Assembly (NCBI RefSeq): GCF_963678635.1
Contig: NC_087063.1
Location: 14,139,006 to 14,203,005 of the forward strand
DNA from: Symsagittifera roscoffensis
Taxonomy: Eukaryota; Xenacoelomorpha; Acoela; Convolutidae
Direction: 5' to 3'
DNA: 64,000 nt
Below, piece by piece: positions 8,860 through 17,841 of the stretch. Below the pieces are notes generated by a model. The model was given only the letters and a program-made list of their open reading frames with translations. It had not been told where the DNA came from and searched no databases. The translations under genes and the position numbers were made by a program. The number at the start of each line of letters is the position of its first letter. Position 1 is the first letter of the stretch.

Positions 8860-11205
8860 ATGGACAATTTCAACCTGGATGAATTGATGGACCTGGCAGA
8901 GGTATATGTAGGACCGATGGTAGATGCGATCTATCGTCGGCTGATCGAACGAGACTTCGCTCTGGAGGACCCAGAGGTGGTCATGTTGCTGACCGCCCTG
9001 ATCAACATCTTGGGGCACGACAACCGTGGGGACCGCCCCACGGAAGTCCTGTTGATGGCAGCATATGGAGAAAGAGGAGTACTAGACCGCCCGAACATGA
9101 GAGTGATGAGGTGGAGAAACGGGGCTCTCTCAGGGAGTGACTTGGCGAATGAGCCTGGGTTGGGAAGTTCTAGGACTTACCAACCAGGTGAGATGCCAAT
9201 GCCCTCCAAGCCCAAACCTGGGCTGACGAGAATGCATCGGGAGATGAACAGCGAGGCGACCTCGTCTGGTTCACCACTGAGAGCAGCTGTGCCACAAAAA
9301 GGGGCGAAAGTAACACAGAAGGTTCAGACGAACCAAACCATACAAGATCTGGACGAGATGAACGATCAGTTGAGAAATACGAAGAAGGAGTTAGACGATA
9401 TGACGAAGACCATGCTGGCGATGGAGGAAGACCGGGACATGTGGAGAAAGTTGTTTGAAGACTGCAACAAAAAGCAGGGTCAAGAGATCGAACGCTTAAG
9501 GCAGGAATACAAAGAGCGATCGGAGCAGGTGGCGGTGACGACGTCCATTGAGAAAGTGATACCTGCAAGGGATATTCCTCGTGGGCAGTCCCCGATGGAG
9601 CTCTTGACACCTCGAGAAATGAGTCAAACAACGGAGACACGGCTTCCAGCAGAGACGAACCGAGTAACAATCCCGGATCCTAGTGACACCTTGGGTGATC
9701 CCGTCGTAGAACAGACAGTGAGAAAACTGATAGAGACAGCTGGACGATTGGTCGCTAACAAGAATGCACCAGGTTCCGGGGTGACTGCACCCTATGGAAC
9801 GATTGACGATACGGGCAGAGTACAACTCTCCCAGACAGTAATCAGACAAGGGATGAGTAACGTGACACCACTCATGGGGAACTCGAGAATCCCAGAGAGG
9901 AAAGTAAGGAAGATGCCAGCGAAGAAAGTGTCTCGTGTAATAGACGTGCAGAAGAATAATCAATTGAAGTATAATTTCACGGGAGTTCCGGAGACAGATC
10001 CGAGAGCCTGCTTCAATCGAGCTACCTGGAGCCCAGCTGTGAACCTGCAGCAACCACCACTCGGGACATCTCACCTGATATTGGGAGACAGCTTAGTCAG
10101 AGTGCTGTCAAATTTGAGGACCTCATGGGTCACCACGGTGATGGCCTTTGGAGGCGCGACGATTGCCCAATTATATCGCATGGTGGAGCTGATGAATCCA
10201 GGGAAGATACCCAATGTGATGATCTTAGTTGGGACGAATGATATCTCCAGAGGATCAGATGAGCAGGAAGCACTGTGGGAATCAATGATGGTGTGTTTGT
10301 TTACTACTCTCTGGCAGAAGTTCAGTTGCGCGGTACTGACCGTTTGCACGGTGCCAATGAACGCAAGAAGCCTGACAGCATCAGGAAGAAGGCACAACGA
10401 GGGAGTCATGAGATGGAACAACATCTTGAGAAACCTAGCAAATCGAAATGCCGGAAGAATGATCCTCATGGACATTGAACATGAATTGAGAGCCATGGAT
10501 CAAGCCAGACTGACCACAGATGGCATCCACTTCGACAGTGTCGAAGGACAAGCTTGGTTGAATCGAGTCTTCCAAGAACGGTTGGATGAGCTGGAAGCAG
10601 AACTCTTTGACACAGGAGTGCTGAAGGAAGAGGGAACGGTGAGTGATACGGTGATCACCACCTTTGTACCTCCTAACCTGGAAACACGCTTGGGTACGGT
10701 CCCAGCCGTCACAAATTACCGGCAACAAAGCTCCGGTGAACCAGGTCGAAGAACAGACGTACAAGATCGGTTGGGAGAAGCACCGATGAGGAGGACAATT
10801 CATCCTAGGAAAAGGATAGGACCTGTCAACCAACCAATCGAGGAAGTAGCAGGCACATCCAGATCGGACACTAGATCGGAGACGACGAGTACCAGTCGAG
10901 GGGAGAGACCGAGCAGAGGCTCATTGATGTGGTCGCGATCCATACCGTCTCCTTGGCATATATACAAAGAAGAACTAATGAAGCTGGACCTACAGAGAGT
11001 GAGCTTCATCGAAGATGCAAGGAGGATGCTGAATGGAGCGACGCTATCCGTCAGCAGATTGTACTCGATAACCGGCGTAGACTGGTTGATAGCCGCTAGC
11101 ATAAATTTCAGCTCCACGACGGCCTTGAGGTTTGCCGACTTGGAGGGACTGCCCTCCAACAACACAATAGGACCTGTGAATGCAAGATGTGAGATCAAAC
11201 CTTGA
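8860..11205 (+). CDS. ORF2: coiled-coil protein with SGNH/GDSL hydrolase domain
   Basis: A 781-residue protein starting at ATG 8860. A predicted coiled coil, rich in charged heptads, spans ~160-225. An SGNH hydrolase fold follows at ~404-575 with every signature block: GDS with nucleophile Ser411; block II Gly431 (FGGAT); block III GTND at 458-461 with oxyanion Asn460; block V DGIHF with Asp554 and His557. The family hydrolyses esters, including acetyl groups on sugars and lipids; the substrate here cannot be read from sequence. The C-terminal ~200 residues are unassigned. Related esterase domains occur in ORF1 of some CR1-type LINEs, but here the domain sits in an LTR-type element downstream of pol. 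No signal peptide is evident, so a cytoplasmic or particle-associated role is inferred. The stop overlaps the start of ORF3. Confidence 0.88.
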   Translation: MDNFNLDELMDLAEVYVGPMVDAIYRRLIERDFALEDPEVVMLLTALINILGHDNRGDRPTEVLLMAAYGERGVLDRPNMRVMRWRNGALSGSDLANEPGLGSSRTYQPGEMPMPSKPKPGLTRMHREMNSEATSSGSPLRAAVPQKGAKVTQKVQTNQTIQDLDEMNDQLRNTKKELDDMTKTMLAMEEDRDMWRKLFEDCNKKQGQEIERLRQEYKERSEQVAVTTSIEKVIPARDIPRGQSPMELLTPREMSQTTETRLPAETNRVTIPDPSDTLGDPVVEQTVRKLIETAGRLVANKNAPGSGVTAPYGTIDDTGRVQLSQTVIRQGMSNVTPLMGNSRIPERKVRKMPAKKVSRVIDVQKNNQLKYNFTGVPETDPRACFNRATWSPAVNLQQPPLGTSHLILGDSLVRVLSNLRTSWVTTVMAFGGATIAQLYRMVELMNPGKIPNVMILVGTNDISRGSDEQEALWESMMVCLFTTLWQKFSCAVLTVCTVPMNARSLTASGRRHNEGVMRWNNILRNLANRNAGRMILMDIEHELRAMDQARLTTDGIHFDSVEGQAWLNRVFQERLDELEAELFDTGVLKEEGTVSDTVITTFVPPNLETRLGTVPAVTNYRQQSSGEPGRRTDVQDRLGEAPMRRTIHPRKRIGPVNQPIEEVAGTSRSDTRSETTSTSRGERPSRGSLMWSRSIPSPWHIYKEELMKLDLQRVSFIEDARRMLNGATLSVSRLYSITGVDWLIAASINFSSTTALRFADLEGLPSNNTIGPVNARCEIKP

Positions 11206-13163
11206 TGAGAGAAGTACTTGACAAGCTTGATGAGTGTGAAGGGAGACTGAGTGAGTTATTGATCGACTCAGCCACTGATGAGAGTGAAGCGAATTCTCCC
11301 ATCAAGATGACACCGCAGGACAATGAAGGAGAGGTGGTGTACCTGTCAAGGACCAGGAGAGGAATGATGCGATCGAAAATGGTGATCGATAAAATCAATG
11401 CGATGAAAATGAAGTTAGGCAGCAGAGTAATGCCGAGGAGGATTGGAAAGACGAAAGTGGATTCGGAAATATCGATGAAAGCTGGTAACTCAGCGAAAAG
11501 AAAACGAGTCGAGGAAGTCATGGATTTGGGGCAAGGTGATTATCAATTGTCTGGCACAGATAGAATATTAACTGATATAGCGATGGTGCCACCCATTCTC
11601 ATGGCGGGGATAAAGTTAACCGGTTATAAATCCAAAAGGAGTGACCGCACTCTGACTGGAGCAACTTTAGAAATGGAAATACTCAGTCAATGTGGAGAGA
11701 GTAAAATGAGGGACTTCAAACCATCTCCCATGAATCATGGAAAAGGGAGTGTTGCAGGACAACTGACACCAGTGGAATACAACCGACTAACAGTGTCGGA
11801 GACAGTGTCGATAGATGAACCCACCGGTGGATACATGGAGATGTTGGAATACCGGAACTCGGCTAGAGGGTATGTAGTGGCCCTGGAAGACGAAAAAGCC
11901 ATGGAGGGTTATCTGGAAACGATGTTGCAAGGCACCACCCTCAAGCAGAAGGCGTATGGAACTTTGGCGTCGTCTGACGTAGAGGCGGAGACGATCGAGC
12001 AGTTAGTGAGCCTTCCATGGAAAGCAGTAGTATTGAGGTATTTCGAAGAAGAAATGAGGACTACGCCAAGAATACATGCTCTCGTGGCAGTACCTTACGT
12101 AAGGACGGAATTACAACTCAGGCTCGCCTGGTGCATGATGGGACTGACTCGCGAAGAATATGATTCAGAAGAAAGGAAGAGATCAAAGGAGGAAAAAGTT
12201 TTCCTTATGACGAATCTGAGGGATCTGATAGTCCAGGAGGGAGCAGCAGTAGCGTGTGCAAAGCGGAGAGACGCTCTCTGTTTCATTCGATTCCTGATAG
12301 AGCAGATTTCAGTACCTGCATTAAGCACTTGTGTTAAAATGTTGAAGGAAGGCGATGAGCGAACGAAAGCCATGTTCTTACTAGCAATGCTGGATATGCA
12401 GCAAAGTAAACCGATGAGGGTGAACATGAAAGAACCTGAAGAATTGGAACCCATGAAAAAGATAGACGAGATCAGGAGATTCTCAAACAAGGAGTTGAGG
12501 CTCACTAAAGAATCTATGGGAGCATTGCCGAAATCCAGTGAATACTGTGGACCGATCAAGAAGAAGTCATATAGCTATGTATCCGGGATCATAGGGATAG
12601 CGTACATTCCTTTCCTGAGTGAAGACATACGTGATTGCTTCTTTGATTATGAGCAGGCGGTGTTACTAAGGTTCTGGACGTCCAGAATTGTAACGACTAA
12701 GAGCGTTAACAATCCACAGGCCAAATTGGGATTGGTCTTGGAAGAAGAGGTGACTGCACCTTCAGTACCAAAATCCGACAAGAGAGTGGAATTTGGGTTG
12801 GGATTCTCAGATGAATTACTGAGAACGAGCTTGATGGCAGTGTGGGAATTGATGAAGCCATCATGGTGTCCTAGTCCCAACGCTGACTCAATATTATGTG
12901 CGACACAAGACATACAGAGGGAACTGAATGCGGACTGTAACCTGCGTGACCTCAACATCATATATAATGTGATGATGACAGCCTCTAAGAGCAACGGAGA
13001 AGATAGAGTGGAGTTGCCTGGCTGGGGACCAGAAGACTGGGTCAAACCTGGTAGCTGTCTGGCGGAAGTCTGTGGACTAGAGGGTCACGTTTGTGGAAGT
13101 CTAGACTGTGAAAACCCTGGAGAAACAACACAAGCAGTTGAACGGTATTGTTTGGGAATGTAG
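11205..13163 (+). CDS. ORF3: orphan protein, translationally coupled to ORF2
   Basis: A 652-residue protein I do not recognise. ATG 11205 shares its A with the ORF2 stop (TGATG, 11203-11207), the usual arrangement for termination-reinitiation. It has an acidic N-terminus, a basic patch AKRKRVEEV near residue ~105 that looks like a nuclear localisation signal, and a mixed helical C-terminal half. The last ~30 residues are rich in Cys (CGLEGHVCGSLDC) and could bind metal. I see no signal peptide or clear membrane segment. The intact length and position in an otherwise intact element argue for a real protein. It could be a structural, envelope-replacement or host-interaction protein, but none of these is shown. 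Confidence 0.8.
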   Translation: MREVLDKLDECEGRLSELLIDSATDESEANSPIKMTPQDNEGEVVYLSRTRRGMMRSKMVIDKINAMKMKLGSRVMPRRIGKTKVDSEISMKAGNSAKRKRVEEVMDLGQGDYQLSGTDRILTDIAMVPPILMAGIKLTGYKSKRSDRTLTGATLEMEILSQCGESKMRDFKPSPMNHGKGSVAGQLTPVEYNRLTVSETVSIDEPTGGYMEMLEYRNSARGYVVALEDEKAMEGYLETMLQGTTLKQKAYGTLASSDVEAETIEQLVSLPWKAVVLRYFEEEMRTTPRIHALVAVPYVRTELQLRLAWCMMGLTREEYDSEERKRSKEEKVFLMTNLRDLIVQEGAAVACAKRRDALCFIRFLIEQISVPALSTCVKMLKEGDERTKAMFLLAMLDMQQSKPMRVNMKEPEELEPMKKIDEIRRFSNKELRLTKESMGALPKSSEYCGPIKKKSYSYVSGIIGIAYIPFLSEDIRDCFFDYEQAVLLRFWTSRIVTTKSVNNPQAKLGLVLEEEVTAPSVPKSDKRVEFGLGFSDELLRTSLMAVWELMKPSWCPSPNADSILCATQDIQRELNADCNLRDLNIIYNVMMTASKSNGEDRVELPGWGPEDWVKPGSCLAEVCGLEGHVCGSLDCENPGETTQAVERYCLGM

Positions 13164-13165
13164 TG

Positions 13166-14608
13166 ATGAAAGCAAGAACGGAAACGGAACTGATAGCAGA
13201 TTGCCATGGAGGAACTGATGTGAATCTAGTGACAGCACTAGGATTCTACAGCATGTTTGGTTCTTTAGAGTCACTATTGAATCTAGAACAGAAACATGAG
13301 ATGGTCACAGCCATCAGCGTAGAAGTATTCCCAGGAGTTCTGCAGACTGAGCAGAAGTATATAGGAAAATGGAGGGAAGCAATCGAAACGGAGATGAACA
13401 TCAGACACAGCGAAACTTATTGTAGACCATCAGGAGCACGATATTTGGTGGGTTCAACGTTGGCTCCAATGTGCAAGAGCAGATACCCTGTACATTTCGT
13501 GGCTGTTGACGTGAAGAGTACAAGAACGATCGTGGATCAAGCTTTCTCAGTGCCAAAGTGCGTGAGATTGGCGAGAATGTCTGAAAAGTCTTACGAGTTA
13601 CTATGTAAGATGTTCTCAGCAGTTCCAGAGAGAACCAAAGAGGAGTTGGAGTCAATACTAGGAAAGAAGTTCATGGGATATGCGAGCGGGAACTTCAGTG
13701 ACTTTGAAAAACAGAAACAGAGAGGATCAACTGTCACAGATTACAATGCAGTAGATGAGAATGATGAAATCCACCGAGTGATGATGGAAGTGGAACCATT
13801 GCTGGAAGCTTCAGGAAAACGCAATTGGAGGAGCATCATGTTGACACATGATGAGTTTCCTTGCCACTGCTTGCTGCAGACCTGGTGGTATCCCAAGCGT
13901 AGTAATTTGGTGTTGATCTGGGACTCTGGAGAGCTGCTCTCCATGGGTTTACCAGATTCATCACAGCCCATAACAATAGTGATAGTGGGAGTTATGATGG
14001 CGATACGATGGCTGGAAGCTCATGTGAGAGAAAATAATAGACAGGAGGCACCGACGAGAGAACAATTGCAGAAATTAGATTGTCTAAAAGATTTAGATCT
14101 TTTTGAGACAATGTGCAAAGTTCTAAACATTCCGATGGAAGTGAAGAAGATATGGGCAAGAAAACGATTGATGCCATGGTTCAGAGCTAACATGACTGCA
14201 TGGTTGTACGAGTATGCGAAAAAGCATATGTCGAAACATGGCAGAGTGTACAGTGAATATCAGCTGGACATTGGGGCAGGAGCTTTCAAGCGAGCTTTCG
14301 TGACCCATCGGAATGCAGTGACCACCGCTGTGAAAAGAATTTCCAGGACGAGCGAGCGTAGTGGAAATGAGAAGGCAGAGATGCTGAAAGAAGATTTGGA
14401 GAGAAACGTGACGTTGTGTCTCCACAACAGCTTCTGTAGAAACAGAGAATCAAACGTGGATCCCCTACCTTGCTGTAAACAGAGGGTGGAAGAGCAGAAG
14501 TGTTGGAGGACGGCTTCCAACAGCGTCAGGATAGTCAATGACGTGCTACAAGACACGGAAACCGAGAGTGCGGAGTCAGCGTCACAGGAGGAGGAAATGG
14601 AGCATTGA
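13166..14608 (+). CDS. ORF4: orphan protein, last gene of the + strand element
   Basis: A 480-residue protein I do not recognise. ORF3 ends in ATG TAG and the ORF4 ATG follows at 13166 after two bases, giving ATGTAGTGATG (13158-13168), so reinitiation after ORF3 is likely. Features: a possible membrane or buried hydrophobic stretch around residues 270-285 (PITIVIVGVMMAIRWL), many Cys and His residues (EFPCHCLL; a C-terminal CC pair) and an acidic tail ending EEEMEH. It is intact, like the other three frames. Function unknown. Confidence 0.8.
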   Translation: MKARTETELIADCHGGTDVNLVTALGFYSMFGSLESLLNLEQKHEMVTAISVEVFPGVLQTEQKYIGKWREAIETEMNIRHSETYCRPSGARYLVGSTLAPMCKSRYPVHFVAVDVKSTRTIVDQAFSVPKCVRLARMSEKSYELLCKMFSAVPERTKEELESILGKKFMGYASGNFSDFEKQKQRGSTVTDYNAVDENDEIHRVMMEVEPLLEASGKRNWRSIMLTHDEFPCHCLLQTWWYPKRSNLVLIWDSGELLSMGLPDSSQPITIVIVGVMMAIRWLEAHVRENNRQEAPTREQLQKLDCLKDLDLFETMCKVLNIPMEVKKIWARKRLMPWFRANMTAWLYEYAKKHMSKHGRVYSEYQLDIGAGAFKRAFVTHRNAVTTAVKRISRTSERSGNEKAEMLKEDLERNVTLCLHNSFCRNRESNVDPLPCCKQRVEEQKCWRTASNSVRIVNDVLQDTETESAESASQEEEMEH

Positions 14609-15128
14609 CGAATGGTCGAGAAAACAAGAGGCAGCAAGAAAGAAAATTAGAAGAATTTAGAAGTTTTAGAACTTCTAAACGACGAAAAAAGAAGAGAACA
14701 AAGGGATGATGAAGAAACGTTAAAACTTAGAATTGTTTTATGTGTGTGAAAAACTCAAGTGAGAAACCAAGCAACCAAGTTGTAATTGAAAACTGAAACA
14801 TTTTGTTGAGTTTTGAAATTGTTGCATTTATAAATTCGCATTTTGGTTTTAGTTGAAGTGGCTTTAGAGACACTCACTTATTATTTATTTAGAAAGGCTT
14901 GAGGGAAGAGTATATTTAAATATTCCAGCCTGCATGATTGTTTTTAATCACTTAGGAAGACTGATCACTTTGTGGTGACATGAAAAACTTGAGTAACTTC
15001 TTGAGGAGGGAGGTTGTTGCATTGTTCTTTCTAACCACAAAGTTTCTTGGTTTTAATATTCAGGACAATAAACAAGCAAGATTTCCGAAGGGATGGAGCA
15101 TAGTAGGATAATTTTAGCTTGTTGGTTG

Positions 15129-15143
15129 GCAGGACTGTCCTGC
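15129..15143 (+). repeat. Hairpin GCAGGACTGTCCTGC
   Basis: A perfect 7-bp stem around T, extendable outward with mismatches (GTTGG at 15121 with CCAAC at ~15147). It shares the GGACTGTCC core with the repeats at 8621 and 15409. Confidence 0.5.
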
Positions 15144-15408
15144 AAGCCAACACCTTTTAAATCTAGGAGAAAAAGTTTCAATCGGGACATTGACACTGGA
15201 AGTCAGAAAATATGTTTTATCTTAAGTCATATCCTCAATTTGCAGATTAATGAAAGAATTTGAAGGCTATAGTGATGTAGTATGATGCCATTTATATTCT
15301 GCAGTGAGTCGATGTGACGTAGATAAAAGTAATTTCGTGCATTTTGTAAATTCTGTTCGATGACACTGTAACCATTTAGAACATTGCGCGATTCAATGAG
15401 GACATTGA

Positions 15409-15421
15409 CCGGACTGTCCGG
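15409..15421 (+). repeat. Inverted repeat CCGGACTGTCCGG
   Basis: A perfect 6-bp inverted repeat with the GGACTGTCC core. It overlaps TGTCCGGGGAGT (15415-15426), which also occurs at two LSGE repeat units inside pol. Confidence 0.5.
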
Positions 15422-15747
15422 GGAGTATGTGACATTCGACCAGAATGGCCAAAATGCAATTTATGCAGGATTCGAATTTTGAGCAGTAAGCCTTCCGAGT
15501 TGATGATTTCGAAGGATTAGCGACGTTATTGGAACGTTTAGCCAAACGGTGAGGGCTAGAATATTCTAGTATTTTAAATTTTCAAAAATTCGAATGATGA
15601 CGTCACATTTCTGAGAAATGCTGAAACGGCCATTTTTAACAAAAAGCGAGTGAAGAACAGAACAACTTTTATCTGCGATTGCGAACAGTACGAAAATCGA
15701 GATTGGAAAACGACAACGAACTACAGAATAGCAGAGAACGTTCCGAG

Positions 15748-15879
15748 TTGCAACTATTGTGCTGCTACAATAGTTGCAAGGCCGTTGCCAACAACGGTGA
15801 AGGGTGAGAACCAGCCTTCCGGATTAGCAAGAAATCAAGAGTAAGGAGCTTGATTCGGCGGATTCAAGAATCCGGAAGG
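15748..15879 (+). repeat. Cluster of three stem-loops
   Basis: A perfect 13-bp stem TTGCAACTATTGT / ACAATAGTTGCAA with a 6-nt loop (15748-15779) is followed at once by CCGTTG-CCAA-CAACGG (15782-15797). An 11-bp inverted repeat CCTTCCGGATT (15815-15825) / AATCCGGAAGG (15869-15879) comes next. Such density suggests a structured RNA in the 3' region of the element. Confidence 0.6.
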
Positions 15880-16833
15880 GTCTCGGGACGGAAACTTTTA
15901 TTAACTCACATAAACTTTTAGCATCCTGTCATGTCCTGACTTGAATTTAACTGATATTTTGATTAGTTTTGACAAGGATGAGGTGCTAGGAGTTGGGGGA
16001 AAGGGTTGATCCATCTTCGATGGAGATGATGATTTTTATCTACTGAACAAAAACAATAGTAATGTAATAAGTAGTAGCCCTGTTTTTAGGAGTGACCTCG
16101 TGGTCTGGGGATACAGAGACCCAGCCATGAGCTCACTATTTTTGCATGTAATTCAGTTAATTTGAGCGTTCTGGTCGAAGCCGGAGAACAGTAACATTTT
16201 TGTCGACCCGATGTAAGAAAGACCACCGAAAAGTACTGGCTTGGTAGAGACGGTGAAAAACATGCAAAGCTCTGTTTAGACGCTGGCCAGTCGTCTTAAG
16301 ACTTAGTTTTGTTATCCGTCGATATGTATCTTCCGGGCGAATGTTACACAGCGGCGTTCGCAATCTGTATTGCCATGGAGATTCTCTGTTTTATAAACCT
16401 GCCTCTGGGTTCCTCAGTGCATATGCTTTCATACAAAGCTTGCTCAAAAAATTCTGTGCTGGGGCCGGCAGCTCCCTGAATCTCAAAAGCTAGCGGTTGA
16501 AAAAGATATCCATCAGCTACAAGATTTTTATACTTGTCATTATTCGCTCTTCCGCTTCAGCGGCAGCCGTACCAGGGTTACAAACAGACCTTGTATTAAT
16601 CCTACAAGGAGCTAAGGAGTCTACAACCGTTACATTCCACAAGAGCTGCTTACCAACAGCCCATGGAACTAGCTTCAAACCGTCTGGTCGCTTCGGATCG
16701 GTCATGTAGAGGTGTCGTGGTTGTAAAACAGACGGAATGTGAGTAGAAGATAAACTCTGCTTTATAAGGGCATTCAGGTTTGAATGCCTAGAGAATCTCC
16801 TTGCACTTTTGAGGCAAGAAAGACTATGCAACC

Positions 16834-17669
16834 TTTTCAACCTTTATCTTAACCGGTCAGAAATATGCTCTGTTGATCATATCAAAGACTTGGGTATTTA
16901 TATCTCGCCTACTTTGTCTTGGAATCACCATGTTTCTGCGAAACTTGGTAAAGCCACGAAGTGTTTTCATTATTTAAAGCGTAATGTTCCTTTCAACTCA
17001 CCTGTTAAAACTAAGCTTCAAATGTACATTTCTTGTGTGAGGTCCATTTTACTTTATAACTCTTGTATTTGGTACCCAATATTATCAAAGCTACGTGATT
17101 TGGAAAAATTCCAGAAAAAGGCAGTGAAGTGGATAATTGGTTCCACTAATTATACTGACAGTCTTGTGATGTTAAACATACTGCCTATTTGCTATCAAAT
17201 TATTTTTACTGATTGTCTTCTCTTCTTCAAACTGTTACATAACTGTTATGACTTCGATATTAATGACTATGTTGCTGTTAGTGAATCGAGACCGGGTAAC
17301 AGATCCAGTCAGAGAATGGTATTCTCTGTACCTCTTACCCGCAAATTCTATTCCCTTGGGAGCTTTTTCCGAAGAACAATTCATAGCGTCAATAGTGTTA
17401 TAGCAAAAGTCGACATCAACTCTACAAGTACAGTCTCACAAACCAAGACTCTACTCTTCAATTTCCTTAAACAGCAACTTCAATCAACCTTCAATCTCAA
17501 CAATCCATGCACTTTCTTCATCAAATGCCGTTGCAACACATGTCGTTCCTGAACATTAACAATTTAACCCAAAGCTTGAATTACGCAAACTCAAAATTTC
17601 ACTTTTATATGTAGTATCATTCACTAATAAAGTCTCTTTTTCTTCTTCTTCTTCTTCTTCTTCTTCTTT
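16834..17669 (+). mobile_element. 5'-truncated LINE (CR1/Jockey-like RT C-terminus) nested in copy A
   Basis: An open frame from the insertion edge to 17552 encodes the C-terminal part of a LINE RT, with DLGIYISPTLSWNHH and a final Cys-rich CRCNTCRS. A short 3' UTR with AATAAA and a (TTC)n tail follow. Flanks are ATGCAACC (16826-16833) and ATGCCAACC (17670-17678), a target duplication with one base changed. Removing the insert rejoins the interrupted host motif, DGWH on one side and SLSC on the other, which fixes the boundaries well. Severe 5' truncation is typical of LINE integration. Confidence 0.82.
17638..17668 (+). repeat. (TTC)n microsatellite tail of the nested LINE
   Basis: About ten TTC units directly follow AATAAAGTCTC and end at the target duplication. 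CR1- and RTE-like LINEs often end in such a short repeat instead of poly(A). Confidence 0.85.
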
Positions 17670-17841
17670 ATGCCAACCATCCTCGGTAACGTCTTCTCCG
17701 CACTCGCATTTATGCCTAATCGAAGTCCTATCGCAATTCTGAATTGTTGGTTCGACAGGTTCAACCTTAAATTTTTGCACGGGATAACTTTCAACCATTG
17801 GGAGCCAAATCTATCTTGGAACGCGTTAAATCATTTAACGT

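Larger units (their letters stand above)
14609..16140 (+). other. 3' noncoding part of the + strand element, possibly including its 3' LTR
   Basis: No gene is supported. The first ~110 bp are purine-rich and hold a hairpin, TTTAGAAGTT-TTAG-AACTTCTAAA (14656-14679). Further inverted repeats lie at 15129-15143, 15409-15421 and 15748-15879. A purine run GGGGGAAAGGG at ~15987-15997 precedes TTGATCCATC, a possible polypurine tract and LTR start. The 5' LTR is outside the window, so the LTR cannot be confirmed by pairing. A frame at 15650-15844 is too short and unconserved to call. Confidence 0.45.
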
